64,000 nt of DNA. Origin: Alloprevotella tannerae ATCC 51259. GTDB lineage: Bacteria > Bacteroidota > Bacteroidia > Bacteroidales > Bacteroidaceae. Positions 1 through 9,224 of the stretch are shown here, piece by piece (position 1 is the first letter of the stretch; the number at the start of each line of letters is the position of its first letter). Location of the stretch: NCBI RefSeq assembly GCF_000159995.1, contig NZ_GG700642.1, positions 1,224,742 to 1,288,741 on the forward strand. The letters are read 5' to 3'. The notes under the pieces are model-generated. The model worked only from the letters and a program-made list of their open reading frames with translations. It was not told the origin of the DNA and ran no database searches. Made by a program: the position numbers and the translations under genes.

Positions 1-1
1 C

Positions 2-1594
2 CCACAGGAGGTGAAGCGCTTCTTCAGACCTCAGCTCACCGAACTGCACGATCCGTTTCTGATGGACGATATGCAAGCGGCCGTGGACCGACTGAACCGC
101 GCCATGCTGCAAAATGAGCGCGTGATGGTCTATGGCGACTACGACGTAGACGGCTGCACGGCCGTGGCGCTCGTGTTTCGCTTCTTGCGCCAGTATTATT
201 CTAACCTCGATACGTATATTCCGGACCGCTACAAAGAGGGTTACGGCATTTCGCGCGCCGGCGTTGACTATGCGGCGGAAACGGGCGTGCGCTTAGTCAT
301 CGTCTTAGACTGCGGCATCAAGGCGGTCGAGGAAATAGCTTACGCGCGCAGCTTAGGCATCGATTTTATCATCTGCGATCATCACGTGCCGGGCATTGAA
401 TTGCCGCCGGCCGTGGCTATTCTTAACCCGAAGCGTCAAGATAATCATTATCCTTACGCGCACCTTTCCGGTTGCGGCGTTGGCTTCAAGTTTATGCAGG
501 CTTTCGCGATCAGCAATGGGATCGAATTTAACAAACTCGTACCCTTGCTGGATCTTTGCGCCGTCAGCATCGCCGCAGATATAGTGCCGATTATGGGCGA
601 AAACCGCATCTTGGCTTGGCACGGGCTTCGTTGTCTCAATACGAACCCTTCGATCGGACTGCAAGCCATCATCGAGGTGTGCGGACTGACTGAACACGAG
701 CTGACAATGAATGATATTATCTTCAAAATCGGCCCGCGCATCAATGCATCAGGACGTATTCAGAACGGAAAGGAAGCTGTGCGTCTGCTGGTCGAACGCG
801 ATTACACGACAGCCTTGGAAATGGCGGGTAAAATCAACCTCTACAACGAGGCGAGAAAGGACATCGATAAGCAAATGACGGAACAAGCGGAGGACTTAGT
901 GCGACATTTGCCCGACTTAGAACAACGCCGCGCGATCGTAGTCTATAATAAAGAGTGGCACAAAGGGGTGATCGGCATCGTGGCTTCGCGACTGACGGAG
1001 CAATATTACCGACCGGCCGTCGTCTTGACGGAAAGTGAGGGCGTCGCAACGGGATCTGCGCGGAGCGTTTCGGGCTTTGATGTCTACAAAGCTGTGGCCG
1101 ACTGCAGCGATCTCTTGGAAAACTTCGGCGGACATACGTATGCCGCAGGCCTATCTTTGAAGGTCGAGAACGTGGCAGCCTTCACGGAGCGCTTTGAAGC
1201 CTACGTCGAAAAGCACATCCTTGACGAACAAACACAGGCTTCGCTTGACATCGACGCCGTCTTAGACTTCAAAGACATCAATTTCGGCTTCTATAAACAG
1301 CTGCGGCGCTTCTCGCCCTTCGGCCCCGACAACGTGAAGCCGCTCTTCTGCACAAAACACGTCTACGACTACGGCACAAGCAAGGTAGTAGGCCGCGGCC
1401 AAGAACACATTAAACTCGAATTGGTCGACAATAAGAGCAACAATATTATGAATGGAATCGCCTTTGGACAAAGTAGCAGGGCGAGATACATCAAAACAAA
1501 ACGCGCCTTCGACATTTGCTACGCCATCGAGGAGAATAGTCACAAACGCGGCGACGTACAATTACAAATCGAAGATATTCGCCCTTGTGAGTAG
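2..1594 (+). CDS. recJ: Single-stranded-DNA exonuclease RecJ, 5'-truncated by window edge
   Basis: RecJ degrades single-stranded DNA 5' to 3' in recombination and mismatch repair. The frame is open from the first bases (codons Pro-Gln-Glu precede the GTG at 11), and the text there matches the interior of RecJ just before its DHH domain, so the true start lies upstream and the GTG is only an internal Val. Visible motifs are DYDVDG (137-154, metal-binding DHH motif I) and CDHH (374-385, the DHH motif), followed by the DHHA1 region with GGHTYAAG near 1130 and a C-terminal OB-like domain. The stop TAG at 1592-1594 lies inside the start of recQ, so the two repair genes are probably co-transcribed and translationally coupled. 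Confidence 0.95.
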   Translation, partial: PQEVKRFFRPQLTELHDPFLMDDMQAAVDRLNRAMLQNERVMVYGDYDVDGCTAVALVFRFLRQYYSNLDTYIPDRYKEGYGISRAGVDYAAETGVRLVIVLDCGIKAVEEIAYARSLGIDFIICDHHVPGIELPPAVAILNPKRQDNHYPYAHLSGCGVGFKFMQAFAISNGIEFNKLVPLLDLCAVSIAADIVPIMGENRILAWHGLRCLNTNPSIGLQAIIEVCGLTEHELTMNDIIFKIGPRINASGRIQNGKEAVRLLVERDYTTALEMAGKINLYNEARKDIDKQMTEQAEDLVRHLPDLEQRRAIVVYNKEWHKGVIGIVASRLTEQYYRPAVVLTESEGVATGSARSVSGFDVYKAVADCSDLLENFGGHTYAAGLSLKVENVAAFTERFEAYVEKHILDEQTQASLDIDAVLDFKDINFGFYKQLRRFSPFGPDNVKPLFCTKHVYDYGTSKVVGRGQEHIKLELVDNKSNNIMNGIAFGQSSRARYIKTKRAFDICYAIEENSHKRGDVQLQIEDIRPCE

Positions 1595-3485
1595 AGATAA
1601 ATTTGCCGAAATCTTAGGCGAATATTGGGGTTATGAAGACTTTCGCGGGATTCAGCGAGAGATAATTCAGAGCATCTCGGCGGGGCACGACACGCTCGGG
1701 CTTATGCCTACGGGCGGCGGGAAGAGCATTACGTTTCAGGTGCCCGCATTGGCTGCCGACGGCGTCTGCCTTGTGATTACGCCGCTCATAGCTTTGATGA
1801 AGGATCAAGTAAACCACCTGCGACAGCGCGGAATCAAAGCTTACGCCATCTATGCCGGCATGTCGCACGGCGAGATCCTGACCGTCTTGGACAATTGCGT
1901 TTACGGCGGCGTCACACTTTTGTACGTCTCGCCCGAGCGTTTGAGTTCGGACCTCTTCTTAGCGCGCCTCTCGCATATGAATGTGAGTTTCATCACCATA
2001 GATGAAGCTCACTGCATCTCGCAATGGGGTTACGACTTCCGCCCCGCGTATCGCCGGATCTCCACGGTGCGCCAACTGCTCCCCGACGCCCCCATCTTAG
2101 CGCTCACGGCGACAGCCACACCTCGCGTTGCGGAAGACATTTGCAGGCAATTACAATTTCGCCCGACGGCACAAACCTTCCAAATGAGTTTTGCGCGCGA
2201 CAATTTGAGTTATATTGTGCGCGCCACGGAAAACAAAGAAGCCGAACTGCTCCACATTCTCAACAGTGTGCGCGGTTCGGCCATCATCTATACGCGATCA
2301 CGCGACGGCGCCCGCGAACTGGCGAAGGCGCTCAACGCGGCCGGTGTCAGCGCGTTCTATTATCACGCCGGCTTGACCAATCTTGACAAAGACGTGCGCC
2401 AAAAATCGTGGCAGCAAGGCCAAACGCGCGTGATGGTAGCGACCAATGCCTTTGGCATGGGGATTGATAAGGCCGATGTGCGACTTGTGATCCACTTTGA
2501 AATGCCTGATTCCATTGAGGCCTACTACCAAGAAGCGGGCCGCGCCGGCCGAGATGGGAAGCGGGCTTACGCGGTCTTGCTCCACAGCAAGGCGGATAGC
2601 GGCAAACTCAAGCGGCGTATCAACGAAACATTTCCCGCGATCGACTTCATACGGCGCGTTTACGATCATCTGGCTTACTATTATGAAATGGCGATGGGCG
2701 ACGGCGAAGGCGTCACGCGCGAGTTTGATCTCGAGCGCTTTTGTCGCACGTTCCGTTTCTTCCCCGTTCCCGTCGTCAGCGCCCTAAACCTGCTGACGCG
2801 CGCCGGTTATCTGGACTACAAGGATGAAGATGAGAGTCAGTCGCGCGTACTTTTCCTCCTCGACCGCGATGAATTATATCGCTTGGACACGGGCGACGAG
2901 GAGGAAATCTTGATTCGATCGCTTTTGCGCAATTATGGCGGACTCTTCAGCAATTATACGTTCATCCGCGAAGACGATTTGATGCACGACAGCGGACTCA
3001 GCCAACAAGCGGTCTATGAAGGGCTAAAGGAACTCACGCGCCGACGCATCCTCCACTACATCCCGCGCAAGAAAGTGCCGCGCATCACTTACACCGTCCG
3101 TCGTCTTGACAGCAAAGATTTAGTCTTCACCGACGAAGTCTATGCCGACCGCAAGGAGGAATATAAAACACGCATCGAGAGCATAGCCGGCTATGCCGAG
3201 GAAGCAAAAGAATGCCGCAGCACCTTTCTCCTGCGCTACTTTGGCGAAGTGGCCGACCACGATTGTCAACACTGCGACATCTGTATCGGACGCAAAAACA
3301 AGTCGATTAAGATAACTGATTTGATTGATAAATTTTCAACCATCTTGAGCGATGGACGCCCCCACGCCCGCCACGAATTTCACCTGACGGGCATACCTAC
3401 CGACCGCTCGCTCGCAGCTTTGCAGACACTGATTGAGGTCGGCGAGATAGAACAACGCGATGGCTATTTCATACGTAAGCAATAA
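1587..3485 (+). CDS. recQ: ATP-dependent DNA helicase RecQ
   Basis: 3'-5' superfamily-2 DNA helicase that unwinds recombination intermediates and partners with RecJ. From GTG at 1587 the protein is 632 aa. It shows Walker A TGGGKS (residues 42-47), the DEAH box (139-142) followed by CISQWGYDFRP (the RecQ aromatic-rich loop), helicase motif VI QEAGRAGRDG, and a zinc-binding RQC Cys set ending DCQHCDIC. I see no clear HRDC domain; a short winged-helix-like tail takes its place. The frame stays open upstream to 1452, but that part lies in recJ in another frame; the GTG at 1587 gives an 8-bp overlap with recJ and a normal RecQ N-terminus (VSRDKFAEIL). Confidence 0.95.
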   Translation: MSRDKFAEILGEYWGYEDFRGIQREIIQSISAGHDTLGLMPTGGGKSITFQVPALAADGVCLVITPLIALMKDQVNHLRQRGIKAYAIYAGMSHGEILTVLDNCVYGGVTLLYVSPERLSSDLFLARLSHMNVSFITIDEAHCISQWGYDFRPAYRRISTVRQLLPDAPILALTATATPRVAEDICRQLQFRPTAQTFQMSFARDNLSYIVRATENKEAELLHILNSVRGSAIIYTRSRDGARELAKALNAAGVSAFYYHAGLTNLDKDVRQKSWQQGQTRVMVATNAFGMGIDKADVRLVIHFEMPDSIEAYYQEAGRAGRDGKRAYAVLLHSKADSGKLKRRINETFPAIDFIRRVYDHLAYYYEMAMGDGEGVTREFDLERFCRTFRFFPVPVVSALNLLTRAGYLDYKDEDESQSRVLFLLDRDELYRLDTGDEEEILIRSLLRNYGGLFSNYTFIREDDLMHDSGLSQQAVYEGLKELTRRRILHYIPRKKVPRITYTVRRLDSKDLVFTDEVYADRKEEYKTRIESIAGYAEEAKECRSTFLLRYFGEVADHDCQHCDICIGRKNKSIKITDLIDKFSTILSDGRPHARHEFHLTGIPTDRSLAALQTLIEVGEIEQRDGYFIRKQ

Positions 3486-3619
3486 TACCACACAGAGCTT
3501 GCAACGGAGCGAACGAAGCGCAGGAATCAATGCGGACCACTAAAAAAATTAAACTAAGAAAGCTATAATACGCTCTTTTTTCACAATTTTGCCTTGACTT
3601 TGGCGGAAAATCTCTGAAT

Positions 3620-4267
3620 ATGATCCAATCTTTGCGGCAGCTCGACGAAACTTTGCTCCTATGGTTTAACGGTTTCCATACATCATTCTTGGATAACCTT
3701 GCGCTGTCGGTTTCTTCGCGCTGGCTGTGGTTGCCGCTCTACGTCACGCTCTTTGCCCTAATAGCGCGAAAGGTGGGTTGGAATCGCACACTTGTTTATG
3801 TTACGCTGCTTTTCCTGCTCACGGTAGGCCTCACAGACTATACTTGCGCCTCGATTCTCCGCCCTATTTTTCAGCGGCCTCGACCGACGCAGCCCGACAG
3901 TCCGATTTTCCACCTCGTCCACGCCGTGCAAAATTATCGCGGCGGGCATTATGGATTCCCCTCCTGCCACGCGTCCAACGCTTTCGCGACGGCCACGCTC
4001 TCAGCCTTGTATTTTAGGGCTTGGCGACTCTCTGTAGCTATGTTTGTCTGGGCCCTGTTGCTCTGCCTCAGCCGTATGTATCTCGGCGTCCATTATCCGG
4101 GCGACATCCTCTTGGGCGCCACCGTCGGCGTAGCCATAGCCTTTACGACCTATGCGGCTGCGCGCCCGCTGCTCCGGCCGCGTCCAAACTATACGAAAGT
4201 TGCCTTTTGGCCGCCCGCCGTTATCGGTATCTTGCTCTTCTCTTTCATTATCCAAGCCTGCTTATAG
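3620..4267 (+). CDS. PAP2-family membrane phosphatase
   Basis: A 215-aa integral membrane protein of the PAP2 (type 2 phosphatidic acid phosphatase) superfamily, which removes phosphate from lipid phosphates such as undecaprenyl diphosphate or phosphatidylglycerophosphate; the substrate cannot be told from sequence. The three signature motifs are present: RPIFQRPRP (residues 81-89, variant of KX6RP), YGFPSCHASN (111-120, PSGH-type with Cys for Gly) and SRMYLGVHYPGD (151-162, SRX5HX3D). Hydrophobic segments near 30-50, 57-77, 136-152, 165-180 and 195-214 fit the fold. It lies 134 bp downstream of recQ, transcribed the same way. Confidence 0.88.
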   Translation: MIQSLRQLDETLLLWFNGFHTSFLDNLALSVSSRWLWLPLYVTLFALIARKVGWNRTLVYVTLLFLLTVGLTDYTCASILRPIFQRPRPTQPDSPIFHLVHAVQNYRGGHYGFPSCHASNAFATATLSALYFRAWRLSVAMFVWALLLCLSRMYLGVHYPGDILLGATVGVAIAFTTYAAARPLLRPRPNYTKVAFWPPAVIGILLFSFIIQACL

Positions 4268-4517
4268 CGGCAAAAAGTGGGCTTTGTGCATTGCATAAAG
4301 TCAGCAATCGGGAACGCCGGCTTCGGCCGCTCGCGCTGCTTTCTTATTATTTTGAAGACAATAGACAACGCCGGCATCCTTCTTTTCGATTTTCTTTTTA
4401 GAACAGAAGGACGAGCGCTCACCTTGTCTTTCGTGACGGCTACTCCGCGCTATTTTCCCTCTTTTCATTCCTCTTTTACGGCGCTTCGCGACCAACTAAC
4501 GACAACGATTGCGGCGC

Positions 4518-4608
4518 TCTACAATCGTTTGGCCCGACCAAACCATCGTTTGCTGCCACCAAACCATAGTTTGTTCCCGGCAAACGATAGTTTGCTGGCA
4601 GCAAACAA
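4518..4608. repeat. 21-bp tandem array, family 1 copy A (CAAAC-N4-GTTTG units)
   Basis: Units start at 4518 (degenerate left half), 4539, 4560, 4581 and 4602 (degenerate right half), spaced exactly 21 bp. The core is a 14-bp imperfect palindrome: CAAACCATCGTTTG, CAAACCATAGTTTG and CAAACGATAGTTTG, separated by 7-bp linkers. A second copy with the same unit order lies at 17399-17496. Function unknown. Confidence 0.9.
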
Positions 4609-4839
4609 AACAAGAAGGCGTCCGGCAGCAAAGAAAAGGCCGCGTATGACGTCAAACGCCGATACATTATATTATATAATAGGGAAGGCCGACAACCACT
4701 AAAGGCCGAAAGAGGGGCCAACTACACGAAAACGGACTGCACCGCAACGGGCGGCATAGCCATTCAGGGCAAACGCAAGCCGGCAGCAAACATGCTGAAG
4801 CAGCAATGGGACGCCGAAAGAAGTTCGCCGGACGGAAGC

Positions 4840-4877
4840 AAAAAAATCCGCCCTGCAACAAAATCATTGCAAGGCGG
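4840..4877 (-). terminator. Rho-independent terminator of the DUF2807 lipoprotein gene
   Basis: Arms 4848-4858 and 4867-4877 (CCGCCCTGCAA / TTGCAAGGCGG) pair over 11 bp with one mismatch and an 8-nt loop. On the minus strand the hairpin is followed by a run of seven T (4840-4846). It sits about 50 bp past the stop codon at 4926. Confidence 0.85.
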
Positions 4878-4925
4878 CATCTCACTAAAAAACAACGTGG
4901 CCAGTCGAAAAGCCGACTAAACCAT

Positions 4926-5885
4926 TTAATCTACAGCTTTGATCGAAGCAGTTGAGTTCTGCCGTTCTACATTAAATGAGGTCGGATGGCCGCCATACGT
5001 CAGGCTACCGTTACTTACAATTCCCTTAATACTCCGCTCGGCATAACACTTCACGCTGGAGGCACCGGAAACCTCGACCACAACATTTTGCGCCTTAAGA
5101 GCTGCGGCCTTCACGCTGCTTGCCCCCACACAATTGATCGTAAACAAGTCGGCCGTACCGCTCAACGTGAGCGAACTGGCCCCTGATACGTCAACTTTGG
5201 CTGATCCTTGCACGGCAAGTTTGCCCAATGTTGACCCTTTCATTTCGGCTTTCAGCTCTTGCGCCACTAACTCTTGTGCCCCGAGGTTCGCAGCACCTGT
5301 GATGCTCATCGTAAGTTTGCCAACGCTACCGCCGAGGCGGGTTGAACTCGCACCGGAGCACGACAGCGTCAACTGCTGTGCAACCAATCGGCCCACATTT
5401 ATGATGGATGCGCCGGAGTTGGCCAGCGATAGTTGCGTCGCCTCCAGTTGTGCGGCATAAAAAGTGCACGCAGTCATCATCTCAAGCGATGTCAGTTGGC
5501 CGCCATAGACCGTAATCTTTAATTTATCCCGCGATTTCGAAAAGCGTTTTCGGTTTTGCTCCGTGTTTTGAGCCAGGCGGAGCAGCAATTTTCCATCGCG
5601 CACATCCACTACGCAACGCTCAACCATCGCAGGCGCACCTTTGAGCACGACCTTTGGCGCTTGGTCATTCGTCTGTACATAGGTGACAGCCACCGGCAGA
5701 CGACACTCGAATTTCGTAAAAGACTGAACGCTCAGCGAGCGCTCTACGACGCCGTCACTTGCGCCGTAGCCGGCGGCATCTCTTTCATAACGGCCCGACG
5801 AACGATCGGCACCGATGTTGATTGAACAGGCCGAAAGCACAAACGCATTCAGCAGGGCGGCAAGCGTAAACATTACTTGTTTCAT
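4926..5885 (-). CDS. DUF2807 (head GIN domain) lipoprotein
   Basis: Predicted 319-aa lipoprotein. The start chosen is the ATG at 5885, giving MKQVMFTLAALLNAF with lipobox LSAC (Cys about residue 20); the 17 codons upstream are hydrophilic and would bury the signal peptide. The mature part is a repetitive beta structure with many S/G-A-S-S turns (for example SGASSTRLGG, SGASSLTLSG, GASSVKA), the right-handed beta-helix pattern of the DUF2807 auto-transporter adhesin-like family, preceded by the typical segment FTKFECRLPVAVTYVQ. The family is common in Bacteroidetes with no established function; cell-surface or periplasmic location is inferred. A -7-like CAAATTTA (minus TAAATTTG) lies at 5909-5916. 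Confidence 0.85.
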   Translation of the reverse strand: MKQVMFTLAALLNAFVLSACSINIGADRSSGRYERDAAGYGASDGVVERSLSVQSFTKFECRLPVAVTYVQTNDQAPKVVLKGAPAMVERCVVDVRDGKLLLRLAQNTEQNRKRFSKSRDKLKITVYGGQLTSLEMMTACTFYAAQLEATQLSLANSGASIINVGRLVAQQLTLSCSGASSTRLGGSVGKLTMSITGAANLGAQELVAQELKAEMKGSTLGKLAVQGSAKVDVSGASSLTLSGTADLFTINCVGASSVKAAALKAQNVVVEVSGASSVKCYAERSIKGIVSNGSLTYGGHPTSFNVERQNSTASIKAVD

Positions 5886-5908
5886 AATAGATCTTTTTGG
5901 TTTATCTT

Positions 5909-5916
5909 CAAATTTA
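5909..5916 (-). promoter_or_regulatory. Likely -7 element of the DUF2807 gene
   Basis: Minus-strand TAAATTTG matches the Bacteroidetes TAnnTTTG -7 box, 23 bp before the ATG. No good TTTG is seen at the -33 distance, so this rests on the -7 box alone. Confidence 0.5.
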
Positions 5917-6080
5917 TCAAACGAAATAGCGACCACGGCTGGATTTCTTCCAAACGAGGCCGCTACTTATATAACGCTGCGAAAGCGTTTTTGCAACAAG
6001 TTTTTCTTCTTTTCTTTGTTAAAAAGTCGTTTTTCCAAGTTATGCGTCTTCGCCCTCAAGCGAGCATACGCAGAAACTCA

Positions 6081-7577
6081 TCACAGCTTGACGCTCTTCT
6101 TAGCCGGCTTCGACTCGTTTTGAATGCGGTTGAGGGCCGTCACGACGTAGACGTACTTATGCAGTCCACCGTCGTAAGGCAACCGATACAGCGGATCGCT
6201 CGTTATGGCTACGATGTTCGCAGGATTATCGAGGTCGCGCTCTTGCCCTTTCTTGAAGCGGTAGATTACGTAGCGCGTAGCCTTATTCATTTCATCGTTG
6301 GTCGATGATGTACTCCAGAAAAGATAATATCCGTCGGGCATCCACAAGGCTTTGAGGCGCTTGGGCTTCTTCGGCGCCTTCTTGTAGATAAATGAGTAGT
6401 CAGGACTCAAAGCCGGATACTTATGATAGGTTGTGCGGAGCGCCGTAGCGTAATTGCCTACATTATCGACAACGACGGCGCTATACCATAAGCAACTACC
6501 GACTACGCCGGGTAAACTCCGCTGCAAGGCGAATTTGGCGGGCTGCTGATTGATCGTAGGCTGCTCCAAATCGGCAGCGCGCACGGTGCGCTCGACGTCT
6601 TGCCCGATAACGAGCGGTCGCTTAGAAGCATACTTGCTCCACCATTTGATCAAAGTAGCATAATCGGCCGCCTTGTGACCTATTTCCCAATAAAGTTGCG
6701 GCACAATATAATCCACCCAACCCTGATTCACCCAGTAGAGCACATCAGCGTAGAGGTCGTCATAATTTTGCAAACCCTTCGTAGCTGAACCCGGGAGTGT
6801 AGAAGTTGTGGCATTGTGGTAGATACCGAAAGGCGAGATGCCAAACTTCACCCACGGCTTGATGGCGCGAATCGTATCGTGCAACTCGCTGACAAACAAG
6901 TTGACGTTGTACCGACGCCAATCGCCGCGATCACGATAGCCGTTGCCGTAAGCAGCAAAGGTAGCATCGTCGGGAATAGGCGTACCGTTGGGGTAAGGAT
7001 AGAAATAATCGTCGATGTGGAAGCCGTCGATGTCGTAGCGGCGCACAATATCGGCAGCTACTTGACAGATATAATGGCGGTTTTCAGCTTTTCCGGGATC
7101 GAAAATCAAAAGGCCGTCATACGGAAAACAACGATCAGGATTCAACTTCGCAGGATGATTAGCCGCTAAAGCGCTCGTGCCTTTCGTCTTCGCACGGAAA
7201 GGATTGATCCACGCGTGCAACTCCATTCCGCGCAAGTGGCATTGCTCCACCATCCACGCCAAAGGGTCCCAATAAGGCGAGGGCGCCACGCCCTGACGCC
7301 CCGTAAGGTAACGGCTCCAAGGCTCATAGGGACTATTATACAAGGCGTCGCCTTCCACTCTCACTTGGAAGATAATCGTATTCACACCGCAGGCTTTAAG
7401 GGCGTTGAGTTGGCGAGTCAGATTGGCTTGCATAGCTTCGCGCTTCAAGCCCTGAAACTGCCCGTTAACGGCTTGAATCCACGCGCCTCGAAACTCGCGC
7501 TTCGGAAGCTGCTGCGCCGTGAGCGAGAAAGCGCAAAAGAGCGTAAGAATAAGGAGTAGAGATTTCTTTTTCTTCAT
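6081..7577 (-). CDS. GHL10 (DUF187) family glycoside hydrolase-like protein, secreted
   Basis: A 498-aa exported protein. Residues 1-21 are a Sec signal peptide (MKKKKSLLLILTLFC, cleavage near TAQ). The body is the GHL10/DUF187 TIM-barrel: REFRGAWIQAVNG, GVNTIIFQVRVEGDALY, MELHAWINPFRA, IDGFHIDDYFYPYP and the WVDYIVPQLYWEIGHK block are conserved landmarks, and the acidic pair in HIDDY is a plausible catalytic site. Members are thought to act on cell-wall or glycan substrates; the substrate here is unknown. The C-terminal about 110 residues resemble a fibronectin-III-like module (KRLKALWMPDGYYLFW ... YVVTALNR). It stands alone, with no clear terminator after the stop. Confidence 0.88.
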   Translation of the reverse strand: MKKKKSLLLILTLFCAFSLTAQQLPKREFRGAWIQAVNGQFQGLKREAMQANLTRQLNALKACGVNTIIFQVRVEGDALYNSPYEPWSRYLTGRQGVAPSPYWDPLAWMVEQCHLRGMELHAWINPFRAKTKGTSALAANHPAKLNPDRCFPYDGLLIFDPGKAENRHYICQVAADIVRRYDIDGFHIDDYFYPYPNGTPIPDDATFAAYGNGYRDRGDWRRYNVNLFVSELHDTIRAIKPWVKFGISPFGIYHNATTSTLPGSATKGLQNYDDLYADVLYWVNQGWVDYIVPQLYWEIGHKAADYATLIKWWSKYASKRPLVIGQDVERTVRAADLEQPTINQQPAKFALQRSLPGVVGSCLWYSAVVVDNVGNYATALRTTYHKYPALSPDYSFIYKKAPKKPKRLKALWMPDGYYLFWSTSSTNDEMNKATRYVIYRFKKGQERDLDNPANIVAITSDPLYRLPYDGGLHKYVYVVTALNRIQNESKPAKKSVKL

Positions 7578-8077
7578 TTTTTACTAAACAATATCGCACT
7601 TAGGCGACAGGGTTATCGGACCTGTGGGGCCTGTGTTTGATTCTGATAAGCACAAAAGACGAGTGGGCGAACTTTTTCTGCGGCATACTCTCTCGCCATT
7701 GCACGAAAAGACACAAAAAATGCTTCTTCTTCGCTGAGAAAAGAGCCAATGCCGTATCGAAAGCCTCACTAAATCTCTCGTTTTATACAGCTACACGCCC
7801 CAAATTAACAATTATTTTGCAAGAACTTTGCAATTTTTACGCCCAAAGTTAGCCACTCTTTCATAATTAGGCCTAATAATCTCTGAAAAATCTGTTTGTT
7901 TTCTCGCCATTACGCATTCAAAATTGCTATTCCCGCGTGCTCCGTCGCTGAAGACACATTATTATATATCGACAATAAGCCGCCAACCCCCAACAACAAG
8001 TGCGCCGCTCGCAGCAATCTGGTTTGCGAACAGCGCACTCGGTTTTAATGGGCGAAAAGAACGCCGCAATGTGTTGT
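7578..8077. other. Gene-free interval with one hairpin
   Basis: Non-coding DNA between the start of the GHL10 gene and the end of the Cys-rich gene. The only structure I see is an imperfect hairpin with arms AGTGCGC at 7999-8005 and GCGCACT at 8033-8039, a weak terminator candidate for the minus-strand gene ending at 8078. No credible gene. Confidence 0.6.
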
Positions 8078-8920
8078 TTATTGCTTAGAGCAATCGCTTT
8101 CAGCCTTCACGTTGGCCTCTACTTGGCGCGTTTTGAGCAGCAAGATGCCTTTCTTACCGCGTTCGCCGTATTTTGCAGTCGCGTCCTCACCTTGTAGAAG
8201 CTGCACGGAAGCGATATCCGAACTTTTTATCGCAGCTAAAGCGGCGTTATCTGTGATTTCTTTGCCGTCAACCACGATGATGAAATCTGTTTTCTCACGC
8301 AATTCTTGCAAATTCTTAACACGAAAATCCAAACGTGAGATCCAACCTTTTTCAGACGAAAGTTTTACGCCCGATTGTTGCGAACAGTTTTCCGAAGAAC
8401 GACACTCTCCCTGCGCAGTTCCTTGTCTGCGGCAATTCTTTTGCGTTCCGCAAGCCTCAGAGTTTTGCCTGCATCCGTTCAGATTCTCTTTGCAATCGCC
8501 ACACTTTTGCTTTGCGTCGCCGCACTTCTGCTTGCAGTCGCCGGATTTCTCTTTGCAGCAATCGCCGGCCTTATTTCCGTCACAGCTACCGGCTTCCTTT
8601 TTGCAAGTCGTCTGATTGCCCTTCTGCGAGCACGGCTTCGTGCCATCGCAAGACGGAGTTGCCTTTCCCAATCTCTTTTCTTTGTTGATCATCTGTTGGC
8701 GCAACTCAGCCGACGTCAGGTTTCTCACCTCACCATTTGTCGTTTTGCTGACAGTTATTTTGCTATTACGGTAAGCCGGTTCCGTTACGAAGCGCTCTGT
8801 TTGCTTCTCTACGCGCACCGTCTTTGCTTTCTTTGCCGGACGGCGCTTCTTGGGGCGCTGTGCAGTAGATCCTACGCAGACCGCAGCCAGCAATAAAAAT
8901 ACTACATACTTCTTCATCAT
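8078..8920 (-). CDS. Secreted Cys-rich protein with TonB-plug-like C-terminal domain
   Basis: A 280-aa predicted exported protein of unknown function. Signal peptide: MMKKYVVFLLLAAVCVGSTAQ. A basic stretch follows (PKKRRPAKKAKT), then a central low-complexity domain (about residues 90-185) with 15 cysteines in about 95 residues, built on CKxKxGDCKQKCGD-like motifs. The C-terminal 85 residues (FIIVVDGKEITDNAALAAI, IASVQLLQGEDATAKYGERG, KGILLLKT) strongly resemble the plug domain of SusC-type TonB-dependent receptors, where the pattern is VVDG...I..I.VLKDA.A.YG.RG.NGVI.I.T, but no barrel follows. Plug-like domains also occur in other Bacteroidetes signalling or carrier proteins. The Cys region could bind metal or form disulfides; that is inference. 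Confidence 0.7.
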   Translation of the reverse strand: MMKKYVVFLLLAAVCVGSTAQRPKKRRPAKKAKTVRVEKQTERFVTEPAYRNSKITVSKTTNGEVRNLTSAELRQQMINKEKRLGKATPSCDGTKPCSQKGNQTTCKKEAGSCDGNKAGDCCKEKSGDCKQKCGDAKQKCGDCKENLNGCRQNSEACGTQKNCRRQGTAQGECRSSENCSQQSGVKLSSEKGWISRLDFRVKNLQELREKTDFIIVVDGKEITDNAALAAIKSSDIASVQLLQGEDATAKYGERGKKGILLLKTRQVEANVKAESDCSKQ

Positions 8921-9224
8921 AGTTTAATCTTGTTTATCGTTATACATAATAAGAGATCGTACACTTTCATCCGGCATCGCATTGAGCAGAGCTGAAAGAA
9001 AGTAGCCGATTTGTTGCAAAAATAATACAAACCGCACAAACTACGGACATAAAACCCGAATGTTTGCCATTAATAATTGTAAATACGAAAAATAAGGTCG
9101 CACTTTGTTTTCGCTAAAATGCAGCAATAAGGATAAAAAACGGAAAAGACAAGCGACGGAAAAGCAATCTAAAAAAACCGGAATTTGTAATTTTGTAGTC
9201 AAATAGCTAAACTCTCACACGATA
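8921..9224. other. Divergent intergenic region with two -7-like boxes
   Basis: Lies between the divergent Cys-rich and ThrE-type genes. It contains a minus-strand TATTTTTG (9017-9024), likely the -7 box of the Cys-rich gene, and a plus-strand TAATTTTG (9188-9195) before the exporter gene. Neither has a clear TTTG at the -33 spacing. Nothing else seen. Confidence 0.55.

Larger units (their letters stand above)
4268..4925. other. Gene-free interval between convergent genes, holding a 21-bp-period array
   Basis: Between the 3' ends of the PAP2 gene and the DUF2807 lipoprotein gene. It holds the repeat array at 4518-4608 and a minus-strand terminator at 4840-4877. Long open frames occur on both strands, but their peptides follow the 7-codon periodicity of the 21-bp repeats and have no recognisable domain, so I call no gene. 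Confidence 0.7.

Noticed and set aside
1452..1586. N-terminal extension of recQ by 45 codons.
   Set aside because: The extension is recJ sequence in another frame; the GTG at 1587 gives the conserved RecQ start.
4277..4702. 141-aa plus-strand frame over the family-1 array.
   Set aside because: Composition follows the 21-bp repeat (PNHSLFPANDSL-like), the minus strand is equally open, and there is no domain or promoter.
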